A DNA stretch of 64,000 nt, taken from positions 20,299,501 to 20,363,500 of the forward strand of contig CM049410.1 in assembly GCA_026929865.2 (NCBI GenBank). The letters run 5' to 3'. Below, in pieces: positions 1 through 12,600 of this stretch. Under the pieces are notes generated by a model. It was given only the letters and a program-made list of their open reading frames with translations, was not told where the DNA came from and ran no database searches. How positions within the stretch are numbered: the first letter of the stretch is position 1; each line of letters opens with the position of its first letter. A program made the translations under genes and the position numbers. The stretch is from Hyperoplus lanceolatus (Eukaryota; Chordata; Actinopteri; Uranoscopiformes; Ammodytidae).

Positions 1-1255
1 TATCGGATCAGACATTATGCAATATAATACACTGGAAGAAATACAGAAGCAACAGAAAGAAAAAAAACAGTCGTTAATAGCATTAAATAAATATCTCCTT
101 ACATAAAAGCTGCCATAGACAGACCAGAATATGTATCTGTTACATTCATCCATTGAGCTCTCCTGCAGGGAAGAACAGCTGTCTCTGCTTCAACAACAAG
201 TGACAGAGTACAGCCGCCTTCCCCTTGAAATGTTAGTGATTGATAGTAGGCTTTCAATATCATATCCTGTATGTGGATATCATTGATTCCCAGTGTTTCC
301 AAATTTGAAGGAGTAACTGATACAATACAAAAAAAAGTCAACATTGACATACTGCTGTATGTTAATACGATTCCCAGACTATACAGAAATAGTGTAAACA
401 TTTCAGCTCTTTCTACTTTGGTTCTAGAGATACAAATGATGGTTTTTGAAACTTATGTCTGAGACCTTCTTTACAGCAGGTAATAAACTGCATCTTGCCC
501 ACATGAAGTCAATCAGATTCCCGCAGAGTGAATACAGAGCTGTGTTATTAAGAGGACATTAAAAAAGAATGAGTCTGTATCTTGTAAATGCATGTAAACG
601 CTTAAAAAAATAAATGAACAATAATAAAAAAACAGGCTGTGACGGTTAAAATGACAAATACTCTGACAGGTTTAAAGTGGGACGTGCTGTTCTTCAGCAA
701 CAAGTCATTCTAAATGAACAGCGCTCCATTTGATACAACCTGATTCATCCACTAATATTTTTCAATTTACACAGCAAACATCGCAAATATAGAAACCCAT
801 ATCTGTACATAGTTTTGTTAACTTAAATATATGCACGGAGGGCAGGAAAACAGTTCTTTTTTAATGAAGGGACCACGTAGTCCCTCAAAAAATGTATGAG
901 GTTTCAGTAGACATTTCTTCATAAAAGTAGTTTCATAATTCACAACAGCAAATCCACTTTCACAGGACTTGACCATGCGATACCCAAAAACCGTATAATC
1001 CATTGTAACATATATATTATTAATCTGCAATATATTTTCTCTTTAATAGATAGAAGTTTTCCCGATGAATGGTTTACATAATATAACAAATTCAAAGTAT
1101 AGTTTACCCCATTTTCCTCACATTCAGAAGCGAATGTGATACACGTGAGTGAGTAGTTGATTACAATATGGTAGTTTCCATTGATTAAATTGTCAGATGA
1201 GGTTCTTGTGTCATTTCTGCAATGTATGGTTCATTTTTAAAAACACCTAAAGAGG
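1..1255 (-). other. Probable elfn1 3' UTR and downstream flank
   Basis: This stretch lies directly downstream of the elfn1 stop codon (TAA at 1256-1258, minus strand) and is AT-rich. It has no convincing reading frame; the 70-codon frame at 818-1030 resembles no family I know. ELFN1 transcripts in vertebrates have long 3' UTRs, so much of this is probably transcribed, but I found no clear minus-strand AATAAA signal to mark the end. Assignment is by position only. Confidence 0.45.
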
Positions 1256-3628
1256 TTATGATTTATGTTGGGCTGATACACCTTTCCAGTAGTCTAAAAT
1301 ATCATGCAGATCCTCATCCTTTGCAAACTGGACTTTCTTCCGCAGTGCATGACCAGCAGCCATGTACTCGTCATCTTTGTGCCGTTTGCGGTGGAGTTTG
1401 AACCGCTCCCAGATGGTGTGGGAAGGTTTGCAGTAGTACTCGGGGCTGGAGGAGTAGCTTAGATTGTGATACTGAGAAGACAGCTGGGAATATGCCAAGT
1501 CTCTGGAACGGGAGTGAGTAAGAGGCTCCAACATGGAGGACTTGTGGCCATCAGGCCCTTCAAGCTCCTCTATCTGCACATCGGGGTATGAGTGTCGGTG
1601 GTTACTGTACTGGCGGATCTTCTCTGCCTCAGACCTCAGGATGGCGGCAGCAGGTGTAACAGTGAGGATGGTCTCTCCTGTTGGGGAGGTTTTCTCTATG
1701 TACTTGGATTCAGCCCGATAAGGCCTTGGGCTTCTCATGGGCCCTCCTGTGGCAGTGCTGGGCCTCTTTGGTGAGACATCAGAGGTCCGATGCCTCTGCA
1801 GTGAGTGGTGGTAGCTGTCCATATAGACTGGGGACAGGAGGCCAGCATTGTTCTGCGGGTGTTCTGATATTAGTACATGCTGGGGCTCTGCAGTGGACAC
1901 TGCTCCGGATTTTCCCCCTTGAAAAGAGGTGGATTCCGACTTTAGAGCATCTATGCAGTTGTTAATTATCTGATTTACTTTATCCACCTCTTTTGCAATG
2001 GTGGAAATCTCTGCCACCGACCCCTGGCTGTTCCCAGGCATTCCCATGTCACACTCCCTGCGTTCATGGTGGTCCATGCTTCGCACCTCCATGTAATTTC
2101 CCTTCATCATTTTAGGAGTTTCTCTTATCTCTTGAAATTTGTACTGCTCCATTTCAGCAGCAGATGGTAAGTATGGCATACGTCCCATGCTCTCACCAGC
2201 CAACAACTGCTTCTGAGACATTCGAGACATAGTCCCTCCCTCCAGTTCTTGACCATATTTGAGTTCCATTATGTTTTTCTTCAGGCTACCTGCTTTTTTG
2301 TGCTTTTCATCTTGCTGACGCTTTCTTCGCAAGCAATAGTAGACCACACCTAGAAAAATAACCATGCTAAAGAGGCAACCCAAAATAGTCATAATGTAGT
2401 GAGTAGCAGTTGCATTGTTTACAACTTTATCCTTTGTCCAAGGGCCAGTATTGATTATCAGACAAGTGTGGTTGTGTCTTAGAGAATTACGTATCGAAGC
2501 AACACAATATGTGTAGTTAGTGTGGGGTTTAAGGTTTTTTAGTTCTATGTCCTCCTGTATATCTTTCAGGTTTTGAATATCTGTGAAAAAGCTGTTATTG
2601 TACAGAACCAAGATGTACATCTTCTTGTAAGGATGAGGAATCTGAACTGTGATGGTTGCACCTGTATTCAATACTTGCTTCAGTTTCATCAGAGGGACTA
2701 CTTCCTTCACATCATTGTCGGTTGTACTGATGGTAAACTCTTCTGGTTCAGTGCCTGAGGGACAGTCTTCCATCCCACAAAGTGTTGGGTCTGGTGGCGG
2801 TGTCGTGGGCTCATTGGGCAAAGCAATAAATGGTGTCACATAGTCATCAGTGCACACAGTGGTGAGCATGTGAAGTGCATTTCGAAACGTTGGATTGGTA
2901 GGATTCTGGCTCAATAGACTATAACCAGAGACGCCAGGTGGAGAGTCGCAGACCATTCGCTCATTTGTCCTGTTGGGGAAAACTGAAAGCCATTTGACAA
3001 AACCAAGCAATTCACATGAGCAGTTGAAAGGATTTGTGTACAGCTCACAGGTGGTCAGTTTAGTCAAACTGGTAAAGGTGGATCCATCTAACTGCTGGAT
3101 TCGGTTCATGGAAAGGTCAATGTTCTCAATATTGGGGCATTCCCAAAAGGCGTTGGGTGACAAAGTCTCAATCAGGTTTGCTTGGAGGTAGAGGTACTGC
3201 AGCTTTCCTAAACCCCTGAGGACCCCCTCTGTCAAGTTCCGCAACTTGTTGAAGCCCATTTGAAGGACTTGTAAGTTAAACTGAGCAGAAAAGGCCCCAT
3301 CCTCTATGTAGGAGATGTCATTCTTCGTCAGGTTCAGGTAGGTCAAGTTGGCAAAGCGACTAAGAGCAGAATAATGGATACTTTTGATTTTGTTTTCATT
3401 CAGACGAAGGTCCACAATGGTGCTGTTGATATGCTGTGGGATGGCCTCGTAAGGTGGTTGGTTTTGGCTACAAATCGCAAGCCACACAAAGCCCTTTTCA
3501 CCCTCAATTAACCAGCAGTCCCCATTGACTCTGCCAATATGAGTCAAATATACAATGGCTACAGACCAGAACAAGGCACTCTTCACCATGCCTGAGCTGT
3601 AGGCCATTGGTGCTTCTCTGAGAGTCAT
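1256..3628 (-). CDS. elfn1: Elfn1: LRR and fibronectin type III postsynaptic membrane protein
   Basis: A 790-residue uninterrupted frame matching vertebrate ELFN1, a type I synaptic adhesion protein that acts in trans on presynaptic group III metabotropic glutamate receptors and is also catalogued as a protein phosphatase 1 regulator. Visible in order: signal peptide (hydrophobic run in residues 14-36), cysteine-bearing N-cap starting DCWLIEG at 37, about five leucine-rich repeats (65-183), C-terminal LRR cap with NPFNCSC (199-205), fibronectin III domain (about 313-396), a transmembrane helix (about 410-433) followed by the basic stop CLRRKRQQ, and a long cytoplasmic tail. The tail contains the PP1-docking RVxF-type motif KVQF (765-768) and ends WKGVSAQHKS, the ELFN1-type rather than ELFN2-type ending as I recall the families. 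Like the mammalian gene, the coding region is in one exon. The first ATG has a poor context; Met8 or Met14 (the latter with G at -3 and +4) may be the true start, each leaving a normal signal peptide. Teleosts may have a and b copies, which I cannot separate. Confidence 0.95.
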   Translation of the reverse strand: MTLREAPMAYSSGMVKSALFWSVAIVYLTHIGRVNGDCWLIEGEKGFVWLAICSQNQPPYEAIPQHINSTIVDLRLNENKIKSIHYSALSRFANLTYLNLTKNDISYIEDGAFSAQFNLQVLQMGFNKLRNLTEGVLRGLGKLQYLYLQANLIETLSPNAFWECPNIENIDLSMNRIQQLDGSTFTSLTKLTTCELYTNPFNCSCELLGFVKWLSVFPNRTNERMVCDSPPGVSGYSLLSQNPTNPTFRNALHMLTTVCTDDYVTPFIALPNEPTTPPPDPTLCGMEDCPSGTEPEEFTISTTDNDVKEVVPLMKLKQVLNTGATITVQIPHPYKKMYILVLYNNSFFTDIQNLKDIQEDIELKNLKPHTNYTYCVASIRNSLRHNHTCLIINTGPWTKDKVVNNATATHYIMTILGCLFSMVIFLGVVYYCLRRKRQQDEKHKKAGSLKKNIMELKYGQELEGGTMSRMSQKQLLAGESMGRMPYLPSAAEMEQYKFQEIRETPKMMKGNYMEVRSMDHHERRECDMGMPGNSQGSVAEISTIAKEVDKVNQIINNCIDALKSESTSFQGGKSGAVSTAEPQHVLISEHPQNNAGLLSPVYMDSYHHSLQRHRTSDVSPKRPSTATGGPMRSPRPYRAESKYIEKTSPTGETILTVTPAAAILRSEAEKIRQYSNHRHSYPDVQIEELEGPDGHKSSMLEPLTHSRSRDLAYSQLSSQYHNLSYSSSPEYYCKPSHTIWERFKLHRKRHKDDEYMAAGHALRKKVQFAKDEDLHDILDYWKGVSAQHKS

Positions 3629-3997
3629 ATGAAGAGCCCAGAAAAATTAGAAGGTGTTGGGAGTTTTACAGCTGTGACAATCCAATCGGAAAACAGGTGG
3701 ATGCTCAACTGTTCTCAGAGCCAGAAACAGTTCTTTTATTTGTATCCTCTTCATTGATGGATTTTACTGTCCCCATGTACCAATCAGAAATATGTGGAGT
3801 AACTGCACTTTTATGCTGAGTTTATTTCATTGAGGTTTGCCTGCAGTGAGTTGGTGGTGATACTAAAGAGATATTTTGCCACCTTTGGTTGACTTGTGCT
3901 TTTCCCTTTAAAGGTTACCATCATTAAATGGTCTCATCTTCTTGTTTCTGCCACTGACTTCCTTTCTGCGTCTCTCTCAGGTGCACGGAGGAATAAC
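3629..3997 (-). other. elfn1 5' UTR part of the coding exon, with splice acceptor at its upstream edge
   Basis: Reading the minus strand, TTTATATTGCAG ends at 3998 and would place an exon start at 3997, about 370 bases upstream of the elfn1 initiation codon. Vertebrate ELFN1 has non-coding 5' exons joined to one large coding exon, which fits. The pyrimidine tract is modest, so the exact acceptor is an inference. The promoter and first exon are not identifiable and may lie beyond the window. Confidence 0.5.
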
Positions 3998-6142
3998 CTG
4001 CAATATAAAGACAAGAACACACAGTGAAGATTATTTACATTTTGTGAGGATAAGATGTACAGTATACTCATATTGCACATTTTGCTATTGAAATGTTGCG
4101 CTCATGAACTTCAATTCATGTTTACTGTATGTTCTTCCTCTTCATGACACTAATAATTTAGTAAAATGTTTGGGGTGAGGCGTTTGCAGTCCCTGTGGCA
4201 GACTGTGATTTAAGAAAATGTTGTCCAATTACCAGTTGACAGGTTGGGAAAGCAAGGTCTCTGTTTTCACAAAATGAACCTGGGCATTGTCAGATACAAC
4301 TAAGCGAGACCAATGATAAGAAGATTAATTAATTAAATTATCCAACACCACATGAAATGTCACTTTGCATCAATGTATATAGGATTTTCCTCGAATAATG
4401 CAAAATAAAATCTGTCTGAATACTGATTTTACAAGAGAAAAGGGGTAAATCATGCACATGGTGTGAATGCTGTATCGTTCCAATTAAATAAAGGCCTTTA
4501 ACAAAAGGAGACAAGCTGAGGTTGTGAAAATGGGAGCAACAACTCTTGTTCTCTAATCTGCAAAAGACACTACAGCAAATGTTTGTTGGTGCTACTTGTT
4601 TATGATTTTCAAACACAAAAGCATATGAGATCCTTGAATGCACTTTACCTGCTTTTGAATACTCTATCTGGTTTCGTACAGTTAGATAATACAAGTTAAT
4701 CCACTCAGTGATTCACTTATCTTGTAATCTTACAGGTAATTTAAAACCATATTTAAAGCGATACTAGATTTATGCTTTACAGCAGCCAATTTAGCTAGTA
4801 GTGACAATTATAGAATAATGTTAAATTCTACAAACACTGTTATGTAACACTAGCACACGACTAGAAAATGCATACATTCACTGACTCTCTAACGTCAGTA
4901 ACACAGCAATAGAAAGTGTGCAAATATTAGTGAACATACTGCTGTAGCAGTGTGTTTAATAAGGGTGTGTTTTATTGCGTATTAGTGTAGTTTTATTTTA
5001 GAAAGGAATTATGTGCTATTTCTTCATTTAACAAGTTACTTAGTGCTGCTGTAGATCAGTAAATGGATTCAGAGCGCAACCGTACTCTATTAAAACACCA
5101 AATTACTCATTATTACAGCCTTCATTACAGCCATTAATTCTTCAATGGTCAAAGTACTGATGCTTACATTGTCATGAAAATAATAATATCATTCTGCCAG
5201 CTTCACAGGTTAAAAGACCGCAATCACCAATAATAATATGTTTGAAGCAATTTGTCAGATTGACAGGGGCATTTGCACTTAATTGCCGGTTGAATGATTG
5301 TTAGTTGTTCGTGGAATAATTTCATCTACAGAAATCTGGTCGCTAAATCTGACCACTACAAGATGAGCGCAGTTTAGTCAGTGGAATCTTCAATATTTCT
5401 AAAGACATTTAAAAAGTTTTGTTTTGCAGCAAATCCAATCAAATCATTAAAAGATTACTTTCCAACCTCAGAATTAGTTACAATTAGTACTTAACATGAT
5501 TTAATAATACACGCTTATTAGTAATTAGTAGGAGTACCAATCAAATTGTCCTGGAAATGAATGCACAGCAGAAGCATCAACCCAGAGATCTTGTTATGTG
5601 TAGAGATGTGCTCTGTTTTATTTCACCACCGCTGCCATAGGCATTCTGACACAGGCCAGAATAGGTTGCCTTGTGGGGGGTGGAAGTAGGGGTGGCTTTA
5701 CTTGGCTGTACACAGCAGGGATAATCACAGTCAGAATACAATAAATGTGACATTTTATGGCAGAAAGAATATACTTCAAGTTGAATACCCTCCTGCCATT
5801 GGTGATCTAAAGACCACTCATTCTGTCATTTGACCTTTTTCTGAGTTTAGTTTATCACAATACAGTCACTTGAGTATTGTGGTTTTGTTTCATCTTACAT
5901 CAAGCTGGGTATACGTGTGTCTGCACTGAAACATAATCACTATTTTTCCATTCAGTTTGACCCTAAGTAGGATGGTATCAAATGTGGACCGGCACCAGTT
6001 CTGAGGCTGGTGCCTTGACTGATTGTAGGCCTAATGGCAGGAATATTACTAATGCCTCAAATGCAGACCTTTTCTGCAACCCTAAAGCACCACTCAACAA
6101 TCTTGTCTCCTGTTCGATTTATAAGCTACTGATTTGTTTCGC
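3998..6142. other. Non-coding, nothing recognised
   Basis: AT-rich sequence with only short chance frames, probably elfn1 5' intron or upstream flank. No exon, RNA gene or transposon end was recognised. Confidence 0.4.
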
Positions 6143-6254
6143 AAACAAAACAAAACAAAACAAAACAAAACAAAACAAAACAAAACAAAACAAAACAAAA
6201 CAAAACAAAACAAAACAACACAACACAACACAAAACAAAACAAAACAAAACAAC
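6143..6254. repeat. (AAAAC)n pentanucleotide microsatellite
   Basis: About 110 bases of AAAAC units, interrupted near 6215-6230 by a few ACAAC variants. It could be the expanded tail of a lost retroposon, but no body is recognisable beside it. Reading frames across it on both strands are repeat artefacts. Confidence 0.95.
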
Positions 6255-9200
6255 ACTGAGCCCCTGCACCACCCATTAACCCAATTCCTCTTTTTTCCAC
6301 ATTTCATTCTCTCAATCAAACTCAGACAAACACACTAACACACATTAAAATGACATATTAAGAAAGAAAAAAACTAGTAAAAAAAAAAGTTAAAGTATGG
6401 TTTTAAGAGAAAAAGCCTTCCAGCCCTGAATAATCTCCAACAGTAAACACTGTATGCTGAGAAACTAATTCAGTGGAACATTGCTGTAATCTGAGTTTTT
6501 GTCTGTTTGACATAAATTTGAGTTGCCCTGGAGGATGCTATTATAAGATAATAACTTATAGCTAATAGATTACCACATTTGAGCTTTAAATTCCATACAT
6601 TTAATGTAAAGGGGCAGCTTCAATTCTAATTCTCTATTTCTGCTTCCCCAATCCCACTCTTTACCAAATGTGGGAAACAAATGCACAATACGGAAAGTTG
6701 TTTTGCTATGTGGTATATGGAAAGGCCACTTTCAATAAACTCTGACAGTTTGTGTAGTGGCAGTCAGCATGAAGATTTTATTGGCAATATAAATTTCACA
6801 AAGTTCCACCATGGAGGGCAGACAGTGTAACAACATATTCAGTCTGGTGCAACTACAGCTTTCTGTAAGACTGTGTCCAATGCCATACACACTTCAAATT
6901 GCAATACCCCAGTTTTAGTAAAGGACGCATAAAAGAAAGCATTTAGGAACGCACATTTAGGTTTTTGTAAATGTCTGTATTTCACACCGTTCTAAGAAAT
7001 TATGTGTAATTGGCCCGAGATGGCGAAGTAAAATCTTTTGTCAGCTATTCAAGAATGGATAAAAAGGGAAGAAGAAAATGCTGTGGTGGAGGACGCCGCT
7101 ACAGTGTGCCAAAGGCTGCCATTACCAAACCACCTTCATGATGACAAAAGAGTAGCGACAGAGGAGCATTAAAGAAAAGAACACTCTCAAAGCCCCTGGG
7201 AGGAAAAAGGTACCAAATCAAATGTTCCATGAAATGAATATGAAAAATACAGCTCTGCAAAACTATCTTGCAAGCAAAGGGGATCTCTTAAATAAAAACA
7301 TTGTCTTTTTATTATTCCCCAGTCTCTGACCTTTATCACAAATACCAAAGGGCTTAGACTGAGCTCATCGGACCCAACCTCCACTTGCTCAAAGCGTGGC
7401 ACTTGTGTGAGATCCTTTAGCGGCTAAATGAAAGTTTAAGTTAAAGCTGAGACGTCTCCTCTCATTTAAAATGCATTGGCCGCGTTCTGCTTGTCCACAC
7501 CACTGACTCTAGCAACTGATTCACTGCCTCACCACAGGAAGCGATGCATACATTAAAGTTGGGCTCTTGTAAGGGTAAACACAAATACACAGGTATGTTA
7601 ACACTAATGGGTGATACTGTAGCTTTTGCATGACACAGTGCTGATGTTGTATTCAAACACTGTATCTTAACACTGGAACTTGTGTCCTGATGAATCATAT
7701 GGTTGCAAAAACAACACATGGAGTCTTGAGTTCTAAACGGACACACAAATCAACCAACTCCATTAAACTATACTGTATGTTTAGTGCTTTGTTTGCATGC
7801 AAATACCGTCATACTCTACTGTATATCCAGATCTCCAAATGAGCCTAAGGTTATCCAGCAGTGTATGTTTCCTTGTGAAAGCTTGGGTCTATATTTGCCA
7901 CCACAGGCCCACTTTCAATAATGGCAGCAATCTGTATGGTCCAGTGCTAGCCTTGAGTGCAGCAGGCCAGAACACCTAAGGCATCAGGGCTGAGTGTATT
8001 CCCCTATCACACACAGGCAGCCATTCCACAGACTCTTTTCCATTTGGGCTTTATACGCTGGGTAATGAAGGTTTTTCTTTTTTCTTTTCCTCTTCTGTGA
8101 ATAACCTATTGAAACCCTGCTGTTGAAGAATGATTCAAACACGGCCATGTGTATTTCTGTTCCAGTTGCCCAGGGCCTCTTTCATACTTCACTTCTACTT
8201 AGTAAATCATTTTTATATTGAGTGTCTGTCTGTCCGTCTAAAACAAAACAAAAGCATATGCAAATATATGGAGGAATAGAGGGTCGATCTTTTATGCAAC
8301 GGCAGTGTTTTGGATGCATACAAGGGGACTGAATTTGAGCCATGAAGTAGACTTTTTTCAGAGTCGACCAGGGAAAAACCGCATGCAGGCAAATGCTGAT
8401 ATGGCGTCAAAGGAGGTGGTTGAAGAAGTTATTGTGATAAAGACAGGTTTGGATAGTACTTTGAGGGGTAATTTTCCAGCTGCAGTGGCTGTCTGTGTCT
8501 TGCTGGAGTCCCTCACACAGAGCCTCAGGAGTGCTGCTCCACCCGCCTCAACAGCCAATGCTTCAAGGCAAACTTTGACAGAATCTCCAGAATGGCACAT
8601 TGAAAAAAAAGACAAGGAAAAAAAAGAAACTGTTGAAACTACTGAGTCTCCATCCCAACAAACGCTCGTATATTGTATGCAAGCCCACCTGCCTGCACCT
8701 CAGCACTCTCTCTGGCTATCTCTGCGTCTCAGTCCCCTTCTGTTTGTCGGTGTGTCTGTCATATACCATGCATACTAAATGAAACATTTTCTATTCTATC
8801 TCCAAGAGTCTACAGACGTTTGGTATCAAAGGATCGGTTTGTACAGCTTGATGGCCTTCTTTTTCTCACACCTCCCAGTGCTTGCTATCTAGTGCTTTGT
8901 GAGTGTGAAGGTGCCTCAATCTCTATGGACCCTCCTTACCCATACCAATGACTCTCCTTTATTTGATGTCATTGAAAATGCATGTACTCTGGAAAGAATG
9001 AAAAAAAGTAAAGACGGAAAACCGTTAGTGGAGAATCAATTGAGTTGAAATGGAACTACTTCTCATGGGGAAGGAAAACATTGTGCTCATTGAGATACTG
9101 GATTGCTTGGGAGAGAGAGCGCGAGGGCACATTTGCCTGGGTTAAATCAGGGGATATTGAACTCATGCATTAATTACTTGGGGGATATTGCCTGGAAAAA

Positions 9201-9913
9201 AAATTGATGGTCCTGCCTTCATTGAACGCTGTTTGCTAAAAGTTCTGCACTTTTTATGGCTCCTGTAATATACTTGTTGGACTGTGTGTCATTTTCAGTA
9301 GACCGGAGCCCTAGCAGATGGAGTTTTTAGTTCGTATAACATAACCTATTGTATACCACCTCAATGCACTGAATTCATTTGTTTTCCAGACAAAGTCTTT
9401 TATTCCCACATGACAATTGGAGTTGCTTTCACATATAAAAACGGAGTCGGGAGAAGCTTTTGGCACAGTATTTATCTCAATATGACCTCCTGAGGCTGAA
9501 TTAAAGTGATAAATGTGCTGATAAGATACTGTTCTTGGCGGAACAAAACAAAGGGGCTTTAGGAACACTTGATTTAACAGTAACGGCCGGATTTCACAAA
9601 ACAAAGTCAGAACATTTCACGTGAATTGAATCTGGCAATCGATAATTTTTTGGCCACTTGATTGCAGTGGAAACAAAGTGTGAACATAACATTGAGCTAG
9701 AGTTCATATGGAAAACAGTTGCTTATATACACATCGAGCAGTTTTGGAGGTTTTGCTTTTGGCCGATGTGTAAGATAAAAATGTACTCCTCTTTAACTTC
9801 TGTTTTTGGTCTCTACCCACTCTCTTTAGCGTTGCCTTTGTGTATTTAGCTGCTAAATGCTCTAATATGTTCACCTGCTACATCAATTATAGTAGCTTCA
9901 GGTATTTTGAGTA
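6255..9913. other. Non-coding, nothing recognised
   Basis: No supported gene. The 157-codon frame at 8305-8778 has low-complexity content and no recognisable domain. Several short A-runs (for example 6370-6388 and 8605-8630) are the only compositional features. Confidence 0.4.
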
Positions 9914-9921
9914 ATATTACT

Positions 9922-10674
9922 CAGGGGTGGATTACTGCACGGGCACACCGGGCACAGGCCCAGGGGCCCAAGGGCTCAGGGGGGCCCTTAGCCAGAGATA
10001 CTGATAGTAACTTTTCATGTTGCATAGTCAAAGATCTCAGTCACTCATGTTAATAACAGGGTCCAAAAAGGAATAGCCTAAATATAAGGATACTCATTAA
10101 AATTGAACAATATTGAAATCATCATGGGCCCCTCAACTAGTATTCTGTATGTGTGAATGGCCTTGAAGGCCCCCTCACACATACAGAAATAAGCTTTCTA
10201 TGTGTGAATTATAAATTGTTCATAAAAAGTAGCTATCCACCCTTTATCTTTTGAAATGGGCCCCTCCATCATTGAACATGGGTCTGCAGACCAATCTACT
10301 GTACTGTTTTTAGAGTTGCAGAGTAAAGAGTGCTGCCCGTTTAAGACAAATATGAAAAATAATGTTCCTTCTGCATCTCAGGATTTGATATGGCCTCTAA
10401 AAGTTCCTCTCAAAGTGCACCAGTTTGATGCATTTTACTTTAAAAAGGTAAAAAAAATCCGGGGGGCATGCCCCCGGATCCCCCAATAAGGTACAGGGTC
10501 CCTCCCACAGTATCCCAAAATCCTGTGGGAAACATTGACTCCCTTAATATGTTTTTTTCCATTAATTGTATGTATCTGTGTGGAAAAGTCAGTGTACCTG
10601 ACTGGATAAGGGACGAGTGGGGGGCCCTTTAAGAGTTTGTGCCCAGGGGCCCATTATCTCATAATCCGTCTATG
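9922..10674. mobile_element. Non-autonomous hAT element, 753 bp, with 8-bp target duplication
   Basis: The ends read CAGGGGTGGATTA and TAATCCGTCTATG, an imperfect inverted repeat of the hAT type. The element is flanked by identical 8-bp copies of ATATTACT at 9914-9921 and 10675-10682, the duplication length of hAT transposases. No transposase frame is present, so it depends on an autonomous relative. The interior is a composite: 10400-10537 matches the end of another repeat family also found at 19298 and 37908 in this window. Confidence 0.85.
10400..10537 (+). repeat. End fragment of the GTGGGAAACACTG-ended repeat family, copy 1
   Basis: Contains the module AAAGTGCACCAG/TTTGATGCATTTTACTT, then a G-to-C palindrome around GGGGGCATGCCCCC, and finishes CTGTGGGAAACATTG. 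The same order, reverse-complemented, forms the left end of the element at 19298-20404, and a third copy lies at 37908-38036. It sits inside the hAT element at 9922-10674. Confidence 0.75.
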
Positions 10675-10682
10675 ATATTACT

Positions 10683-11405
10683 GTAATGGCGACATTTGAA
10701 ATAATTTATTCTAGTGATTTAAGCTTCATTTCTTCATGTACTTCTTCAATTCTTCCACACTACTGAACACTAGTTGACTTCTGATAACTCAGTTGTTTTT
10801 GTTTACGAGGTTGTTCTCTATGACATCTCCTGTCTCTGTCTTTTACAACATGTTTAATTGTATGGTGTGTGCAATGTTGAATTATTTTTTAAGGACATTA
10901 AAAAACATTTTCAGGTGTTGCTATTGCTATTATAGAATTAGATTGTTATCATGAGATAGTGGCATTCAAAATTCATTGCAAGTGCGGCCACTCTCAGCTT
11001 CCGTAAATTGTATTTAGTTAGTTGGATTACAAATTTGGACTTCACAGCAGTTAAATATTTCTTATCCGTCAAACGTTTTATTAAAACAAACTTTAACAGA
11101 CTTGTGTATTCAGAAGCGGCCTTTTAAGTGATTAATATGTGAACACCTCATGTGTTGCAATATTGATTTATGAAATTGTCCCGATCAAGATTTGTCCATC
11201 CTAAATGTATTAGTTTTACACTGCCTACAAAAACATCTTGCTGCCAATTAGCACTGATCCCTGCTCATAACCTGTAGATTAGCATCAGGATAATCAGTAG
11301 TGCTGAAGTGCGGAATGATCCCAATTAATGCTGATGACACACAAGTGCTGAATGTCAAATAACAGATTTATTTTGGATAATTGATGCCTTGAATGTACTA
11401 GTTGG
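10683..11405. other. Non-coding, nothing recognised
   Basis: AT-rich sequence between two hAT insertions, without coding or repeat structure that I could identify. Confidence 0.4.
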
Positions 11406-11413
11406 GTAGGTAC

Positions 11414-12600
11414 TAGGGTTGCCGGACGGGTCCCGGGAATTCGGGATTCCCGGGAAATGAGTCAGTCCGGGAGTACCGGAAATTGGCCACGGGAACCGTC
11501 CTCCCGTTTTTTATTTTTTTTTATTCTTTTAATTCATTAATAGTGGCCTTTACTAATAAAATATACTCTCGCCATCATGGCCTTTTCATAAAGGAGGCTT
11601 TTGACGTGTCTGGTAATACATTTTCAATGACATGCGAGTGGAGAGAGACGCACTACCGTTCTACAGACGTGGCGACAAGCGGCCGCACTAAACTGTTGTT
11701 ACGTCTGTAACGCAGCTATTCAGATTCAGATTCATTTTTATTGTCATATGCACCGTTACAGCACAATGAAATTTGTCTTTTCAGTACACACCTCTCCAAA
11801 CAGGAGATAGTGTAAACTGCAGGGTCGCAGCGGAGCCGCGCCCCTCTAATGCGAGTGGAGAGAGAAGAGTCTGCAGTTCTACAGACGGAGCGACAAGCTC
11901 ACACACACACACACGCGCTGGCAGCCTGGCACAGCTGAACAGTGTTTAACTTTTCTCTCCTCAATGAGATGGTGATATTCACCATTCTTCTGTATTCAAG
12001 TCAAGATTGTATGATGAACATAAAGCAGCCTGTTTCTTTTGCTGCTTTCTCTTGTAGCGACATGAATCTAATGAGATGAAACAGCTGGAGCATCGCTGTT
12101 CGCCCCGTTCCTTCCACCAAACACTAAAGTGAAACCTAGACCTAATCCACAAAGTAGACATTTAAACCAAACCAAACTGAACTGAACTAGTCCACTTATT
12201 AACTAAACCAATGTTAACAATATGAGTAGATATTTAACAGCAGCGACACAGGGTTGTAAACAAAAGTTGTTTCCATGGTTACCGCACGGCGTTTCCTCGC
12301 GGAGCCTCCTATCTCCACCGGTCCATGTCGAGTGCACAGACAGTCTCCTCCCGTCTGAAAACGCCTTTAGATGACTTCACTTTTAATGCCCTTAGTTCAT
12401 TCTAGAGCTAGCATCCAGTCTGCCCTGGGCTTATGAGGCTATAACGTGCCCAATAAACCACTCGGCCGAGTACGTGGGTACAAAATAAAGTATTAAAAAG
12501 GCACTTCCGGTTTAACGGGAATTCCCGGGATCTCCCGGGAGGAGGCTCTTTTTTCCCGGGAATTGAAAAGGCTCAATTCCGGGAATTTTCGGCAACCCTA
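11414..12600. mobile_element. Non-autonomous hAT element, 1187 bp, with 8-bp target duplication
   Basis: Both ends begin TAGGGTTGCCG when read inward (11 bp identical) and continue into GC-rich CCCGGGAATTC-like subterminal sequence. Perfect 8-bp duplications GTAGGTAC lie at 11406-11413 and 12601-12608. No transposase is encoded. Inside, a segment beginning GCGAGTGGAGAGAGA occurs twice, at 11634-11690 and 11851-11898, flanking a short LINE-like stretch at about 11723-11800. Confidence 0.9.
11723..11800. repeat. LINE-like 3' end fragment inside the hAT element
   Basis: The stretch around TTTATTGTCATATGCACC and ACAGCACAATGAAATTTGTC resembles a very common dispersed sequence in fish genomes that I take to be a LINE or SINE tail. 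Recognition is from memory, so the family is not named. Confidence 0.45.

Noticed and set aside
1256-3628. Assignment to elfn2
   Set aside because: The C-terminal sequence and several ectodomain blocks fit ELFN1 better, as recalled; a formal tree would settle it.
6094-6338. Lys/Thr/Gln-repeat and Phe/Cys/Val-repeat frames
   Set aside because: Translations of the AAAAC microsatellite.
8305-8778. 157-codon plus-strand reading frame
   Set aside because: No domain, no splice context and low-complexity lysine/glutamate and serine content; a chance frame.
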